Shown one piece after another: positions 17,102 to 26,016 of a stretch of DNA of 64,000 bases. Position numbers and translations under genes: made by a program. Every line of letters starts with the position of its first letter. The first letter of the stretch is position 1. Source of the DNA: CAZICM01 sp964537685 (GTDB lineage: Bacteria > Myxococcota_A > Polyangia > Polyangiales > Polyangiaceae); contig CAZICM010000043.1 of NCBI GenBank assembly GCA_964537685.1, positions 12,793-76,792 of the forward strand, given 5' to 3'. The notes under the pieces were generated by a model. The model had not been told where the DNA came from. It did not search any database and saw only the letters and a list, made by a program, of their open reading frames with translations.

Positions 17102-18904
17102 TCAATCGACTTTAAGAATGGCGAGAAACGCTTCCTGGGGGATCTCGACGCTGCCCACCATTTTCATGCGGCGCTTGCCTTCCTTTTGCTTCTCCAACAG
17201 CTTGCGCTTCCGGGAAATATCGCCGCCGTAGCATTTGGCCGTCACATCTTTGCGCAGCGCCTTCACGTTGGTCCGCGCGATCACCTTCGAACCCAAAGCC
17301 GCCTGAATGGCCACTTCATACTGCTGGCGCGGCACAATCTCCTTCAGCTTCACGGCCAAATCCCGGCCCCGCGTATACGCCTTTTCCCGGTGCACAATCA
17401 CCGACAGCGCATCCAGCGGCTCGCCGTTCACCAGCATATCGAGCTTCACCAAATCGTCCGCCCGATAGCCCGTAAGCTCATAGTCCATCGATGCATAGCC
17501 GCGCGAAACGCTCTTCAGTTTGTCGTGAAAGTCAAACAGCACCTCGCTGAGCGGCATGTCATACGTGATGATGACGCGATCGGCCGATGCATACTGAAGC
17601 GACTTCTGCTCACCGCGCCGCTCTTGACACAGCGCCAGCACAGCGCCCACATAACCCGTAGGAACGTGAATCGTCACCCGGAAAATCGGCTCTTCCACGC
17701 GCTCCATAATATGAGGGGCAGGCATCTTCGCTGGGTTATCGATGGACTTCATCGTGCCATCGGTCATGAAGCAGTGGTACACGACGCTCGGCGCCGTTGT
17801 AATCAAGTCCAAATTGTATTCGCGCTCCAGCCGCTCCTGAATGATCTCCATATGAAGCAGCCCCAAAAACCCGCAGCGAAAGCCAAATCCTAAAGCTTCC
17901 GATGTATCGGGCTCATACACAAACGAAGCATCGTTCATGTGCAGCTTGGACAGCGCATCCCTTAAGTCTTCGTACTGAGCCGAATCCGTCGGGAACACAC
18001 CCGCAAAGACCATCGGCTTCACTTCCTTAAAGCCTGGAAGCGGCGTTTTCGCCGGATGAACCGAATCCGTCAGCGTATCGCCGATCTTCGTATCCACGAC
18101 GCTCTTGATACTCGCCGCCATGAATCCGACTTCGCCCACCCCAAGCTCGCTCACCGCCGACGCATGCGGATTAAACACACCGAGCTCCAGCGCCTCATAG
18201 TCGCGCCCCGCCGCCATAAAGCGCACTTTTTGGCCTTTGCGGATCACCCCATCCACCACGCGCAACATCACCACCGCACCCCGATAGCTGTCGTACCAAC
18301 TATCGAACACCAACGCGCGCAGCGGAGCCGATTCATCCCCCTTGGGCGCCGGCACCCGCGCCACCACCGCCTCCAAAATATCCCCGATGCCCTGACCCGT
18401 TTTCGCACTCGCCGCGATCGCTCCCGAACAATCCAAACCAATCACATCCTCGATTTCGCGCTTCGTCTTATCCACATCCGAAGAAGGCAAATCGATCTTG
18501 TTTAGAACCGGAACAATCTCGAGATTGTTATCGAGGGCCATAAACACATTGGCCAGCGTTTGAGCCTCAACGCCCTGTGTCGAATCGACGACCAAGAGCG
18601 CGCCCTCGCACGCCTGAAGGCTCTTGGACACCTCGTAATGAAAATCCACATGCCCAGGCGTATCGATTAAGTGCAGCCTATAGGTCTGACCATCCTTCGC
18701 CTTGTAATCGAGCCGCACCGACTGCGCCTTGATGGTGATTCCCCGCTCGCGCTCCAGCTCCATCTTGTCGAGGAACTGATCCTGCTTTTCTCGGTCGGAC
18801 AGCGCGCCCGTCGCCTCTAAAATCCTATCGGCCAAGGTCGATTTGCCGTGGTCGATATGCGCGATGATAGAAAAATTGCGTATTTGATTGGGTGAAGCAG
18901 GCAT
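17102..18904 (-). CDS. lepA: Elongation factor 4 (LepA)
   Basis: 600 residues, the standard length. The GTPase P-loop AHIDHGKSTLADRIL is at the N-terminus, the switch II DTPGHVDF and the guanine-specificity motif NKIDLPSSD follow, and the C-terminal domain typical of LepA ends KMVGSVEIPQEAFLAILKVD. It acts on stalled or mispositioned ribosomes. It is the first gene of a minus-strand run with the lipoprotein and the M16 peptidases. In E. coli lepA is paired with lepB; no lepB is here. Confidence 0.97.
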   Translation of the reverse strand: MPASPNQIRNFSIIAHIDHGKSTLADRILEATGALSDREKQDQFLDKMELERERGITIKAQSVRLDYKAKDGQTYRLHLIDTPGHVDFHYEVSKSLQACEGALLVVDSTQGVEAQTLANVFMALDNNLEIVPVLNKIDLPSSDVDKTKREIEDVIGLDCSGAIAASAKTGQGIGDILEAVVARVPAPKGDESAPLRALVFDSWYDSYRGAVVMLRVVDGVIRKGQKVRFMAAGRDYEALELGVFNPHASAVSELGVGEVGFMAASIKSVVDTKIGDTLTDSVHPAKTPLPGFKEVKPMVFAGVFPTDSAQYEDLRDALSKLHMNDASFVYEPDTSEALGFGFRCGFLGLLHMEIIQERLEREYNLDLITTAPSVVYHCFMTDGTMKSIDNPAKMPAPHIMERVEEPIFRVTIHVPTGYVGAVLALCQERRGEQKSLQYASADRVIITYDMPLSEVLFDFHDKLKSVSRGYASMDYELTGYRADDLVKLDMLVNGEPLDALSVIVHREKAYTRGRDLAVKLKEIVPRQQYEVAIQAALGSKVIARTNVKALRKDVTAKCYGGDISRKRKLLEKQKEGKRRMKMVGSVEIPQEAFLAILKVD

Positions 18905-18965
18905 GAAGACTTCAAAACTCTCAGGTGGGCTTCGTCCCGGCGCATCGCCGGCGGCTAACGAAACA

Positions 18966-19154
18966 CTACTTCTTCGTCAGCGTATCCAAGGTCGTTTGCC
19001 CGGGCAGGACATGCTCGTAGTGCTTGAGCACCAAATCGATGCCCTCGCGTATATACACCGCAATAGGCACTTTCGTCCGATCGTGCAGGAGCTTTAGGCG
19101 TTCTGCCTGCTCGGGCGTGATATAGATGGTCGTCGAGACTTTTTTTCGCGACAT
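18966..19154 (-). CDS. Ribbon-helix-helix (CopG-like) DNA-binding protein
   Basis: 62 residues. The N-terminus VSTTIYITPEQAERLKLL is the beta-strand plus first helix of a ribbon-helix-helix fold, and VPIAVYIREGIDLVL the second helix. Such small proteins bind DNA as dimers and often autoregulate. No toxin-like gene is adjacent, so a toxin-antitoxin role is not supported. A good promoter (19354-19382) lies 200 bp upstream, giving a leader of about 190 nt. lepA starts 61 bp downstream on the same strand. Confidence 0.8.
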   Translation of the reverse strand: MSRKKVSTTIYITPEQAERLKLLHDRTKVPIAVYIREGIDLVLKHYEHVLPGQTTLDTLTKK

Positions 19155-19455
19155 TTCACGCCGGTCCTGCGTGGCTCCGCCCTGTCATCGCCGATGCGGC
19201 GAATGGCAGGCCCCGCGCACTCATGACGGTAAACGCTGTAACCGCAACGCACTGCCTGTTTCGGCCTCTTTCGCTGGTCTCTCACCCGGCAACCCGGGCT
19301 AAGCTGAGCTCATCGACGATTCAAGCGGGCGCTTCGGCTACTGACAAGGCGTTACCCTAGATGCTGATACGTGTGTTGTCAATCGCCATCCGGCAAAATC
19401 TCAGCGGCCAGCTTTGGATGTGTCCTTTGAACCTGCGCAAAAACTAAGTATAACC
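19155..19455. other. Divergent intergenic region with a long leader
   Basis: About 300 bp between the ribbon-helix-helix gene (minus) and a lipoprotein gene (plus). The minus-strand promoter at 19354-19382 would produce a leader of roughly 190 nt before the ATG, rich in short inverted repeats such as CCCGGGTTGCCGGG near 19290-19305. I could not match it to a known riboswitch by eye. No protein-coding frame is convincing. Confidence 0.4.
19354..19382 (-). promoter_or_regulatory. Candidate sigma-70 promoter for the RHH gene
   Basis: On the minus strand a perfect -35 TTGACA (19382-19377) is followed after 17 bp by TAGGGT (19359-19354), which keeps the T-A and final T of the -10 consensus. Transcription would begin near 19347. 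Confidence 0.5.
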
Positions 19456-20238
19456 ATGCGAAATTATTCATTTTTCCATAGTCAAGCAACCGTTTTTGGA
19501 CGGCGTGTTGACATTCGCCCGAAATATGCAAGGGCAACGGTTTTCGCGCTTCTGCTGCTCGCCGCATCCTGTTCGAGCCCCGATCCAAGCAATCAAAAAG
19601 CGCAGACCCCAACCGGCGACGAACGCGACACAGAAATCAAACACGAACCCTGCGACATGGGTTCGCCCACGGCGGCCCGCATGGACGTAAACGGCGACGG
19701 CCAGCCCGACATTATCAATGTGCTGCAAGAAGGACGGGAAGTCTGCCGGATCGTCGATCTGAATTTCGACGGCGGCCCCGATGCATTCATCTATTACGAC
19801 AGCCAAGGACTAGAGCGGCGGAGGGAGTCGGACTTTGACCGCGATGGGCGCGCGGATGAAATTGCTCATTATCAAGGCGGCATTGTTTTCCTCAAGGAGA
19901 GGGAAACGAATTTCGATGACAAAATCGATACCTGGGACCACTACGTGGGCGGCAGGCTTTCCCGGCGGGAACGGGATTCTGACGGTGATTCAATCGTTGA
20001 TCAGTGGTGGTCGTTCAACAATCCGGCCGATCCTAAGTGCGCGATTGTGTATGCCGATCGGAACGCCGATCGAAAGCCCGATCCGGACAGCGTTCTCGAC
20101 TTGTGCGGGCAGCTTTATGGAATGCCTGCCGATTATGCCCAGCCTCCGCCGAACGCTCCTGGCATGCTGCCCAACGCCGCACCCACGCTCCAGGCACCGC
20201 CTCCGCCTGTTGTCGTTCCGGCCCAGCCCCAAAGGTAA
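19456..20238 (+). CDS. Lipoprotein with tandem calcium-loop-like repeats
   Basis: 260 residues from the ATG at 19456 (a TTG further upstream was rejected). The hydrophobic segment ends in a lipobox LLAASC. The mature part repeats an acidic loop of the type D-x-[ND]-x-D-G-x-x-D about six times (DVNGDGQPD, DLNFDGGPD, DFDRDGRAD, DSDGDSIVD and degenerate ones) at intervals near 22-24 residues, with Tyr/Trp, Gly and Arg-rich strands between. This resembles EF-hand or dockerin-type calcium loops. The C-terminus is Pro-rich. It is followed after 9 bp by a paralog, so the pair is an operon of surface or periplasmic proteins. Function unknown. Confidence 0.8.
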   Translation: MRNYSFFHSQATVFGRRVDIRPKYARATVFALLLLAASCSSPDPSNQKAQTPTGDERDTEIKHEPCDMGSPTAARMDVNGDGQPDIINVLQEGREVCRIVDLNFDGGPDAFIYYDSQGLERRRESDFDRDGRADEIAHYQGGIVFLKERETNFDDKIDTWDHYVGGRLSRRERDSDGDSIVDQWWSFNNPADPKCAIVYADRNADRKPDPDSVLDLCGQLYGMPADYAQPPPNAPGMLPNAAPTLQAPPPPVVVPAQPQR

Positions 20239-20247
20239 ATTGAGCGT

Positions 20248-21048
20248 ATGAACCGCGTGCATTTCATTCGTTCCATCGCTGTCCTGAGCGCTTTGCTGAG
20301 CGCGGCCTGCGGAGGCAGCACCGATTCGGGCTTTGTGCCGAAGGACCCAAACAAACGCGGCAAGAACACCAAAAGCCCCTCACAAATGATCGACGACCGC
20401 GGACGCTGCGAATGGCGGGGAAGAAACGATCGGGAAGCCAATGAAGTGGCCGGCCCAGGTTCACTGACGCCGAATGTGAGGCGTGTGTATCAGGTGATGG
20501 GCGTCGGCGACGATCGGCGAAAAGTGCTTGTTTGCAGGGAAATCGATACCAACTTTGACGGCATCAAAGACGTATTTCGCAGTTACAACGCCGCAGGAGA
20601 GAGCCTCTACGAAGAAGCGGACACGAATCATGATGGCCGTATTGATACATGGCTCACCTTTGCGAAGGGGCGGCTTGCTGAAACGCGCGTCGACAACAAC
20701 CGGGATGGTTTTCCCGATGAATGGAAGTTCTACAGCCAGGGCAAGCTTGCTCGTGTGAGGCGGGATCGAAACCTCGATGGACGGCCTGATGTTTGGGAGA
20801 TTTACAACGAGGGCCGCCTGGAGCGCATGGGTGTCGATCTAGACGGAGACGAGCGGGTAGATCGCTGGGATCACGACAACGAACTGCGCCGGCGGCTGGA
20901 GGAAGAAGAGCGCCGAAAAGAAGAGGAAGCAGCGGCGGCAGCGGCCAAAAAGGCAGCGGATGCTCAAGCCCAGGCCGAAAAAGAAGCGGCCAAGGATGCC
21001 GAGGAAGAAACCAAAGACGACAAAAACAAACAGGCTCAGCCCAAATAG
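20248..21048 (+). CDS. Lipoprotein with tandem calcium-loop-like repeats and coiled tail
   Basis: 266 residues. Lipobox LSAAC (Cys about 21) followed by GGSTDSG. Five repeats of about 24 residues carry DTNFDGIKD, DTNHDGRID, DNNRDGFPD, DRNLDGRPD and DLDGDERVD, each followed by a W/Y-x-x-x-x-G-R/K-L segment. The last 60 residues are an Ala/Glu/Lys-rich single helix or coiled coil. It is a paralog of the preceding gene, from which it arose by duplication, and is likely co-transcribed with it. Calcium-dependent surface or matrix binding is an inference from the loop pattern. Confidence 0.8.
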   Translation: MNRVHFIRSIAVLSALLSAACGGSTDSGFVPKDPNKRGKNTKSPSQMIDDRGRCEWRGRNDREANEVAGPGSLTPNVRRVYQVMGVGDDRRKVLVCREIDTNFDGIKDVFRSYNAAGESLYEEADTNHDGRIDTWLTFAKGRLAETRVDNNRDGFPDEWKFYSQGKLARVRRDRNLDGRPDVWEIYNEGRLERMGVDLDGDERVDRWDHDNELRRRLEEEERRKEEEAAAAAAKKAADAQAQAEKEAAKDAEEETKDDKNKQAQPK

Positions 21049-21051
21049 GCC

Positions 21052-21405
21052 CTAAGCCTTGTTTGTACCTTCGCGGCCATATACATCCTCGAGCCTCACC
21101 ACATCATCGAGCTCAGGCGTCGACACCTCGAGCACATCGACATCAGAAACAGCAATCATCCGATGAATGGTGCCTGGCAACACATGAAACACATCCCCCT
21201 TGCGCATCAGCCTCGATTCGGCCGATTCAGCAGGACCCACCTCGAGCGTCATCTCCCCCGATTGAATCATCAGCGTCTCTTCTTTCACGCGATGATATTG
21301 ACGAGAAAGCCTATGCCCTGCGTTGATACGCAACACTTTGCCAACATAACGGCTTGTTTCCGCCCAAATGATTTCGTAGCCCCAAGGCTTGTCGACACGA
21401 CGCAT
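21052..21405 (-). CDS. Cupin domain protein (mannose-6-phosphate isomerase type II-like)
   Basis: 117 residues, a single cupin. VDKPWGYEIIWAETSRYVGK, the metal-ligand strand SRQYHRVKEE and the second motif GDVFHVLPGTIHRM match the C-terminal isomerase domain of bifunctional GDP-mannose pyrophosphorylase/phosphomannose isomerases, here free-standing. It may isomerise a sugar phosphate or have another cupin activity. It is convergent with the lipoprotein pair (3 bp between stops) and divergent from rluB. Confidence 0.75.
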   Translation of the reverse strand: MRRVDKPWGYEIIWAETSRYVGKVLRINAGHRLSRQYHRVKEETLMIQSGEMTLEVGPAESAESRLMRKGDVFHVLPGTIHRMIAVSDVDVLEVSTPELDDVVRLEDVYGREGTNKA

Positions 21406-21473
21406 AAAAGGTCTTATCCCACTCCGCCCATCGTTTGAAAAGACGCCATCCAGCGGAACGCAAAAGCTCCCCC

Positions 21474-22403
21474 ATGAAAGAACGAATTCAAAAACTCATC
21501 GCAAAAGCAGGCATTTCATCGAGGCGTGCCGCTGAAGAACTGCTGCTTTCAGGGCGTGTGCGGGTAAACGGGCGCGTCGTTACCGAACTGGGCACCAAGG
21601 CCGATCTTCACGAGGATAAAGTCGAGGTCGATGGCAAAAGGCTGGTTGCTCAGTCGCTCTTGTATGTATTGCTGCACAAGCCGAGAGGCGTGGTGTCGAC
21701 GCTGAGCGATCCCGAAGGACGGCCTACAGTCGCCGAGATTCTCCGCTCCGTGCCCGCGCGCGTGTATCCCGTGGGAAGGCTCGATTTCGCGACAAGCGGT
21801 GTGCTTTTGGCCACCAACGACGGCGATTTTGCCCAGGGTCTCCTGCATCCCAAAGGCGGTGTTCCCAAAACTTACGTAGTGAAAGTGCAGGGCCTTCTGA
21901 GCGATGACGAGCTCGATGTATGGCGCAAAGGTGTGAGGCTCGAGGATGGAATAACCTTGCCCGCCCATGTTTTGCTGCTGCGCCACGAAGACGACAAAAC
22001 TTGGTTTGAAATTAGCCTGCGGGAAGGCCGCAATCAGCAAATACGGCGCATGGGAGACGCGACGGGGCATCCGGTGATGCGGCTTTCCCGGACGAGTTTC
22101 GCGGGCATTACACACGAAGGATTAAGGCCCGGAGAGTGGCGTTATCTCACGACGGACGAATTGCGCGAGCTGCGCAAACAGTTTGGCGTACCCAAAAAAG
22201 TACGCTCTTCGCCTCATGAAACGCCTGCCGAGACACCGCGCAGGCGGCCTTCCCCCGAACGCAAGCGCCCGGGAAAGGCTCAGCCCGAGCCGCATAAATC
22301 CGAAACGCGCGCTAAATCTGAGCGAAGCGGCCGCTTCGGAAGGACGCCTCAAGAAGCTGAGCGACCCGCGTCTCGAGCTCGCGCGCGCGGGGATCGCCGA
22401 TAG
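21474..22403 (+). CDS. rluB: RsuA/RluB-family pseudouridine synthase
   Basis: 309 residues from the ATG at 21474 (a TTG 13 codons upstream is less likely). The N-terminal S4 domain is MKERIQKLIAKAGISSRRAAEELL; the catalytic core has GRLDFATSGVLL with the active Asp, and GRNQQIRRM near the end. It should pseudouridylate 23S rRNA; RluB fits better than RsuA because of the S4 form and tail. The last 55 residues are a Lys/Arg/Pro-rich disordered tail. Its final 92 bp overlap the end of the convergent MoxR gene. Confidence 0.88.
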   Translation: MKERIQKLIAKAGISSRRAAEELLLSGRVRVNGRVVTELGTKADLHEDKVEVDGKRLVAQSLLYVLLHKPRGVVSTLSDPEGRPTVAEILRSVPARVYPVGRLDFATSGVLLATNDGDFAQGLLHPKGGVPKTYVVKVQGLLSDDELDVWRKGVRLEDGITLPAHVLLLRHEDDKTWFEISLREGRNQQIRRMGDATGHPVMRLSRTSFAGITHEGLRPGEWRYLTTDELRELRKQFGVPKKVRSSPHETPAETPRRRPSPERKRPGKAQPEPHKSETRAKSERSGRFGRTPQEAERPASRARARGDRR

Positions 22404-23475
22404 CCGCAAGGGCCGTTTTTATCTCGCCCAAAGCCTTAAGCTGGCTGAACAACTGCACATCCCCGAGCGCCGTCCCGCCCGTCAGAATTTGCCGGATTCG
22501 ATCGATCTCCGCGGCAAGCGCATCGACACCCACGCCAAGAGCTCCAATACGCCGCCGATCGGGATGCTCGCGGAAGAATCCCTCGAGCACCGGCTGCACA
22601 ATTCCTTCCAAAATCGCGGCTTGATCTTCGTTGTTCCAAATATGCTTCAGAACGAAGAAATCGCTGGTATCGGCTTCTTTGCGCCCATCTAGGAACGCGC
22701 TTGCCGCAAAGAGCTTCAGCATCTTCACGACGCGCCTATCCGACAGCGAAATCCCCTCGGCGCGGATCTGAAAGACAAGCCCTTTATAGGACGACAAAAA
22801 GGCGTCTGAAAAATTCATCCGGGCACCGAAATTCTTGCCCAGCTCAGTCAGCTCGCGCGCGGCCACAATGGGAACCAGAGGCTCACCCTTCATCTGCCTC
22901 ACTTCATGCATGATGCCGCGCCCAAGCAGCTCGTTGAAGTGATACGCATCCAAGTTATCCGAGCGCACCCTCAACAAAAAGCGATCGAAAATCGCGTTCA
23001 GCGTCTCATCCCCCGGCACCTCATTCGAAGCCGCAAACACGCTGATCAGAGGACAGCGGAGCACTTGGCCGCCGCTTGTAAACTTTCGCTCGTTCAACAG
23101 CGTCAGCAGAGCATTTAGGATCGCGCTGTTCGACTTGAACACCTCATCCAAAAACACCACTTCCGCTTCGGGAAGCATGCCAGCCGTATTGCGCCGGTAC
23201 ACGCCTTCCCGGAACGCATTGATATCCACAGGGCCAAAAATCTCGTTGGGCTCCGTAAAGCGCGTCAGCAAATACTCGAAATAACGGGCCTGCAATAGCT
23301 CGGCGAGCGAACGGATCAGCGCGCTTTTGGCCGTTCCAGGCGGCCCGAGCAGCACACAGTGCTCACCCGCCACGACGGCGATCATCAACAGGCGGATAAT
23401 CTCGTCCTTGCCTAAAAAAGTCTGCTCCAGCGTCGCAGCGAGCTTCCGCAAACGCTCGTTCAGAGGCGTGCTCAT
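22312..23475 (-). CDS. MoxR/RavA-like AAA+ ATPase
   Basis: 387 residues. Walker A GPPGTAKSA (44-52), Walker B VVFLDEVFKSN (near 110), and the sensor region AASNEVPGD with an arginine-finger area FDRFLLRVR. The segment FTEPNEIFGPVDINAFREG is typical of the RavA branch. MoxR proteins act as chaperones that mature metal-enzyme complexes, normally with a VWA-domain partner; none is adjacent, although the long gene on the other strand (23603) starts 127 bp away. The C-terminal helices overlap the rluB tail by 92 bp. Confidence 0.9.
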   Translation of the reverse strand: MSTPLNERLRKLAATLEQTFLGKDEIIRLLMIAVVAGEHCVLLGPPGTAKSALIRSLAELLQARYFEYLLTRFTEPNEIFGPVDINAFREGVYRRNTAGMLPEAEVVFLDEVFKSNSAILNALLTLLNERKFTSGGQVLRCPLISVFAASNEVPGDETLNAIFDRFLLRVRSDNLDAYHFNELLGRGIMHEVRQMKGEPLVPIVAARELTELGKNFGARMNFSDAFLSSYKGLVFQIRAEGISLSDRRVVKMLKLFAASAFLDGRKEADTSDFFVLKHIWNNEDQAAILEGIVQPVLEGFFREHPDRRRIGALGVGVDALAAEIDRIRQILTGGTALGDVQLFSQLKALGEIKTALAAIGDPRARELETRVAQLLEASFRSGRFAQI

Positions 23476-23602
23476 GGGAAGCGATGGGTATCACACGACC
23501 CAAAAGACATCTACGGAAAGGCCAATCGCCTCCCTCCGCGCATCGTTCTCACCGATTTCAATTCGTGCGCCCCGGCCACACAGGTAGTCTTTTCGCCCCA
23601 TC

Positions 23603-25540
23603 ATGGCTGAAACGCGAATCATTGATTTTAACAAGCTCCCCAAAACGGCCCGCGAGCGCTTGATCGGCTGTATTGCCGGCCAATTCTCGCCCCGTCCCAT
23701 TCTCGCCGATCGATTTTCCGCATCGGGAACCGTGGGCTGGGTCCTCTTAATCGTTGTCTGTGGCATCGCCCTTCTCATGCTGGCCGCCAACGGCTTTGCC
23801 AGCGCCTACAGCAGCAATTCGGTGCAAGGCCCAATCTCGCTTCTGATCTACATCGCCGCCATCTTTCTCGGCGTCTACTCGATCATCGCCATTATCCGGC
23901 GAAGCACCTTGAAGGCGAGCCTCCCCTTCATTCCCGGCCGCTATCTCTTTCCCATGGACTTGGTCGATGCCCGCGAAAAAACCCTGCGCATCATCCCCTT
24001 GGCCTCCCTGGTCGACCTTCAAGCCGTCCATCACCACACCAACGGCGTCTATTCCTACACGCAATTCACACTCACCTTTGAAGGCGGCAAATCCGAAGCC
24101 TTCACCCTCAACAACAAAGGTCTCGCGGAAGCCGCGCTCAATCAGCTTCGAAGCGACCGCGCCGCGCTGGGCCAAGCCGTGCAAGACCGGAATATCGACG
24201 TCATTGCCTCGCTCGATCCTTTCTTCGACGTGCGCATCAATGACGCATGGGACAAACCCTTTCCGGACAAGTCGTTTGAACAAGGCCCGATGGCCAAAAG
24301 CATGCCCGCATGGCTACAAAAAGCAGCCCTTGTCGCCCTCGCTCCAGCCATCTTGCTAGGCCCAATCGTTTGGTATGTGCGCAACCTCTTGAGCGACAAC
24401 GCCATGTTTGAGGAAGCCAAAGCCCGCAATACCGAGGACGCCTTTGAAACGTATCTCTGGCACGGGAAACGCCATGCCGACGAGGTGCGCAACGAATGGA
24501 TTTGGAAAGCCGCCCTCGCCGATGCCCAAAAGACCGGCACATCCCTGGCTCTTCGCGAATTCCTCAAGAAATACCCAGACTCACCCGTCTCCAACGACGT
24601 TCGCACCGACAAACTTCCGCGCCTCGCGTTTGAAGAAGCCAAAAAACAAGGCACCGTCAGTGCGCTTCGCGACTTCGTAAAAGAATTCCCCGGCTCTGTC
24701 GTCGACGCCGACGCCAAAGCGGCCATCCACAAACTCTTCGCCGACACCCTCGCCGCCTTCCGCGCGCAGGCATCGACCAAAGACCCTAAAATGCTGCCCT
24801 TTATCGAGCGGCTCGTGAATTACATGGAGGCCCAAGGCTCGCCGCCCGTCAACGTCAGCTTCCGCATCATCAAATCGCCCTCCCTCGCGCTCGCCGACAA
24901 ATTGCTTCAAAGCAAAGAACCCGATCCGGGCGCGCTCGCAGGCATCACGGGCACCGGCTCGGTCGCCGCCGCCTCTTCGCACTTCAGCGAAGAACGCTCC
25001 GGCACCCGCGAAGGCGCCATCGTCAAAGTGCTCCAACAATCGTTTGCGACAATCTTCCCCGCCGACGTACTTCCTCTCAAAGAAGGCGAGCGCCGTAGCG
25101 AAGCGTCAAACAAAAATACCCCGGTCACCGCACCCACCATCGAAATCGACTACGAAGTCGGCTGGTCCGGCGCAACCTACACCAGCGAAAAATCCGGCCG
25201 CGAATTTGTCGGCATCAAAATCGACTTCCAGACCGCGATGCGCCTGCCCGGTGAACCCGACAAAGAAACCCTGCGTTTCAAGCTAAAAGTCGAACCCCCC
25301 GAGCACTTCACCGTCAACTACCAAGCCCTGGGCAACTTCCTCGATACCTCTTATCTCAACAAAGCCGGCCCGAGCGACTCCACCGTGTACGAAGTCATGG
25401 CCGCCCGCGCCTTCGACCAACTGTCCACCCAGTTGAAAAGCGTCTTCTTTAAAGAGGACTCCGATGCCTTCGGCAACGCCGCATCGGGAAAAATCCCCGC
25501 CGCACCCAAAGGCGGCAAGGTCCCCGGCACAAGCCTCTAA
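23603..25540 (+). CDS. Large membrane protein with repeat region, unknown
   Basis: 645 residues. Two transmembrane helices at about 45-65 and 78-98, a third near 240-262. Between them lies a soluble domain with a PH-like or bacterial-membrane-flanked look (FIPGRYLFPMDLVDAREKTLRI). After the third helix come repeats of the type FxxYLxxxP (AFETYLWHGKRH, LREFLKKYPDSP, LRDFVKEFPGSV), like helical repeats seen in envelope proteins. The C-terminal 200 residues look beta-rich. Divergent from the MoxR gene, which suggests a possible functional link; no known family was recognised. Confidence 0.65.
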   Translation: MAETRIIDFNKLPKTARERLIGCIAGQFSPRPILADRFSASGTVGWVLLIVVCGIALLMLAANGFASAYSSNSVQGPISLLIYIAAIFLGVYSIIAIIRRSTLKASLPFIPGRYLFPMDLVDAREKTLRIIPLASLVDLQAVHHHTNGVYSYTQFTLTFEGGKSEAFTLNNKGLAEAALNQLRSDRAALGQAVQDRNIDVIASLDPFFDVRINDAWDKPFPDKSFEQGPMAKSMPAWLQKAALVALAPAILLGPIVWYVRNLLSDNAMFEEAKARNTEDAFETYLWHGKRHADEVRNEWIWKAALADAQKTGTSLALREFLKKYPDSPVSNDVRTDKLPRLAFEEAKKQGTVSALRDFVKEFPGSVVDADAKAAIHKLFADTLAAFRAQASTKDPKMLPFIERLVNYMEAQGSPPVNVSFRIIKSPSLALADKLLQSKEPDPGALAGITGTGSVAAASSHFSEERSGTREGAIVKVLQQSFATIFPADVLPLKEGERRSEASNKNTPVTAPTIEIDYEVGWSGATYTSEKSGREFVGIKIDFQTAMRLPGEPDKETLRFKLKVEPPEHFTVNYQALGNFLDTSYLNKAGPSDSTVYEVMAARAFDQLSTQLKSVFFKEDSDAFGNAASGKIPAAPKGGKVPGTSL

Positions 25541-25593
25541 TTCCCTCTAATTCCCCACTGTCACCCGCTTAAAAGCTCCCGTATGGGTGACAC

Positions 25594-26016
25594 ATGCAAG
25601 CCTTACGATATCTCCCTTCGCTAATGGCCTTCCCACTCGCCGCCCTGCTCCTGTTCGCGGGCTGCTCCGATGAAACCCGCTCCATCGAAGAAAACGAAGT
25701 CAAAGGCGACGCAGGCCCCCAGCGCCACAAACCCCAGCCCAACGGCATGCGCATCTCCGAAGATGCAGCCTGCACAGCCCTCGAAAACGCGCAAACCGCC
25801 AAAACCCAAGCCCTTCAGTGCTTGATCACCCTGCGCACATGCCCATCGCTGGTCCGCGTCGACTATCCCACGGCTTGCCTCGAATACGATCAAGGCAGCG
25901 TCGACGGCTGCGTCGCCTACTACAACGCCGCCACCACATGCGACGAGCTAAAAACCCGAATCAATGACTGCTTGGTCTCGGCCTATCCCGGCTCAGAACC
26001 CGCGGGCTGCCCCTGA
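25594..26016 (+). CDS. Small cysteine-rich lipoprotein
   Basis: 140 residues. Lipobox LFAGC (Cys about 24), a polar linker, then a compact helical domain with eight cysteines (for example CTALENAQTAKTQALQC, LRTCPSL, TTCDELKTRINDC), probably four disulfides as in many myxobacterial lipoproteins. The last 34 bp overlap the convergent cobalamin adenosyltransferase gene. Function unknown. Confidence 0.7.
   Translation: MQALRYLPSLMAFPLAALLLFAGCSDETRSIEENEVKGDAGPQRHKPQPNGMRISEDAACTALENAQTAKTQALQCLITLRTCPSLVRVDYPTACLEYDQGSVDGCVAYYNAATTCDELKTRINDCLVSAYPGSEPAGCP

Noticed and set aside
18966..19154. Toxin-antitoxin pair at the ribbon-helix-helix gene
   Set aside because: No toxin-sized partner frame lies next to it; lepA is the downstream neighbour.
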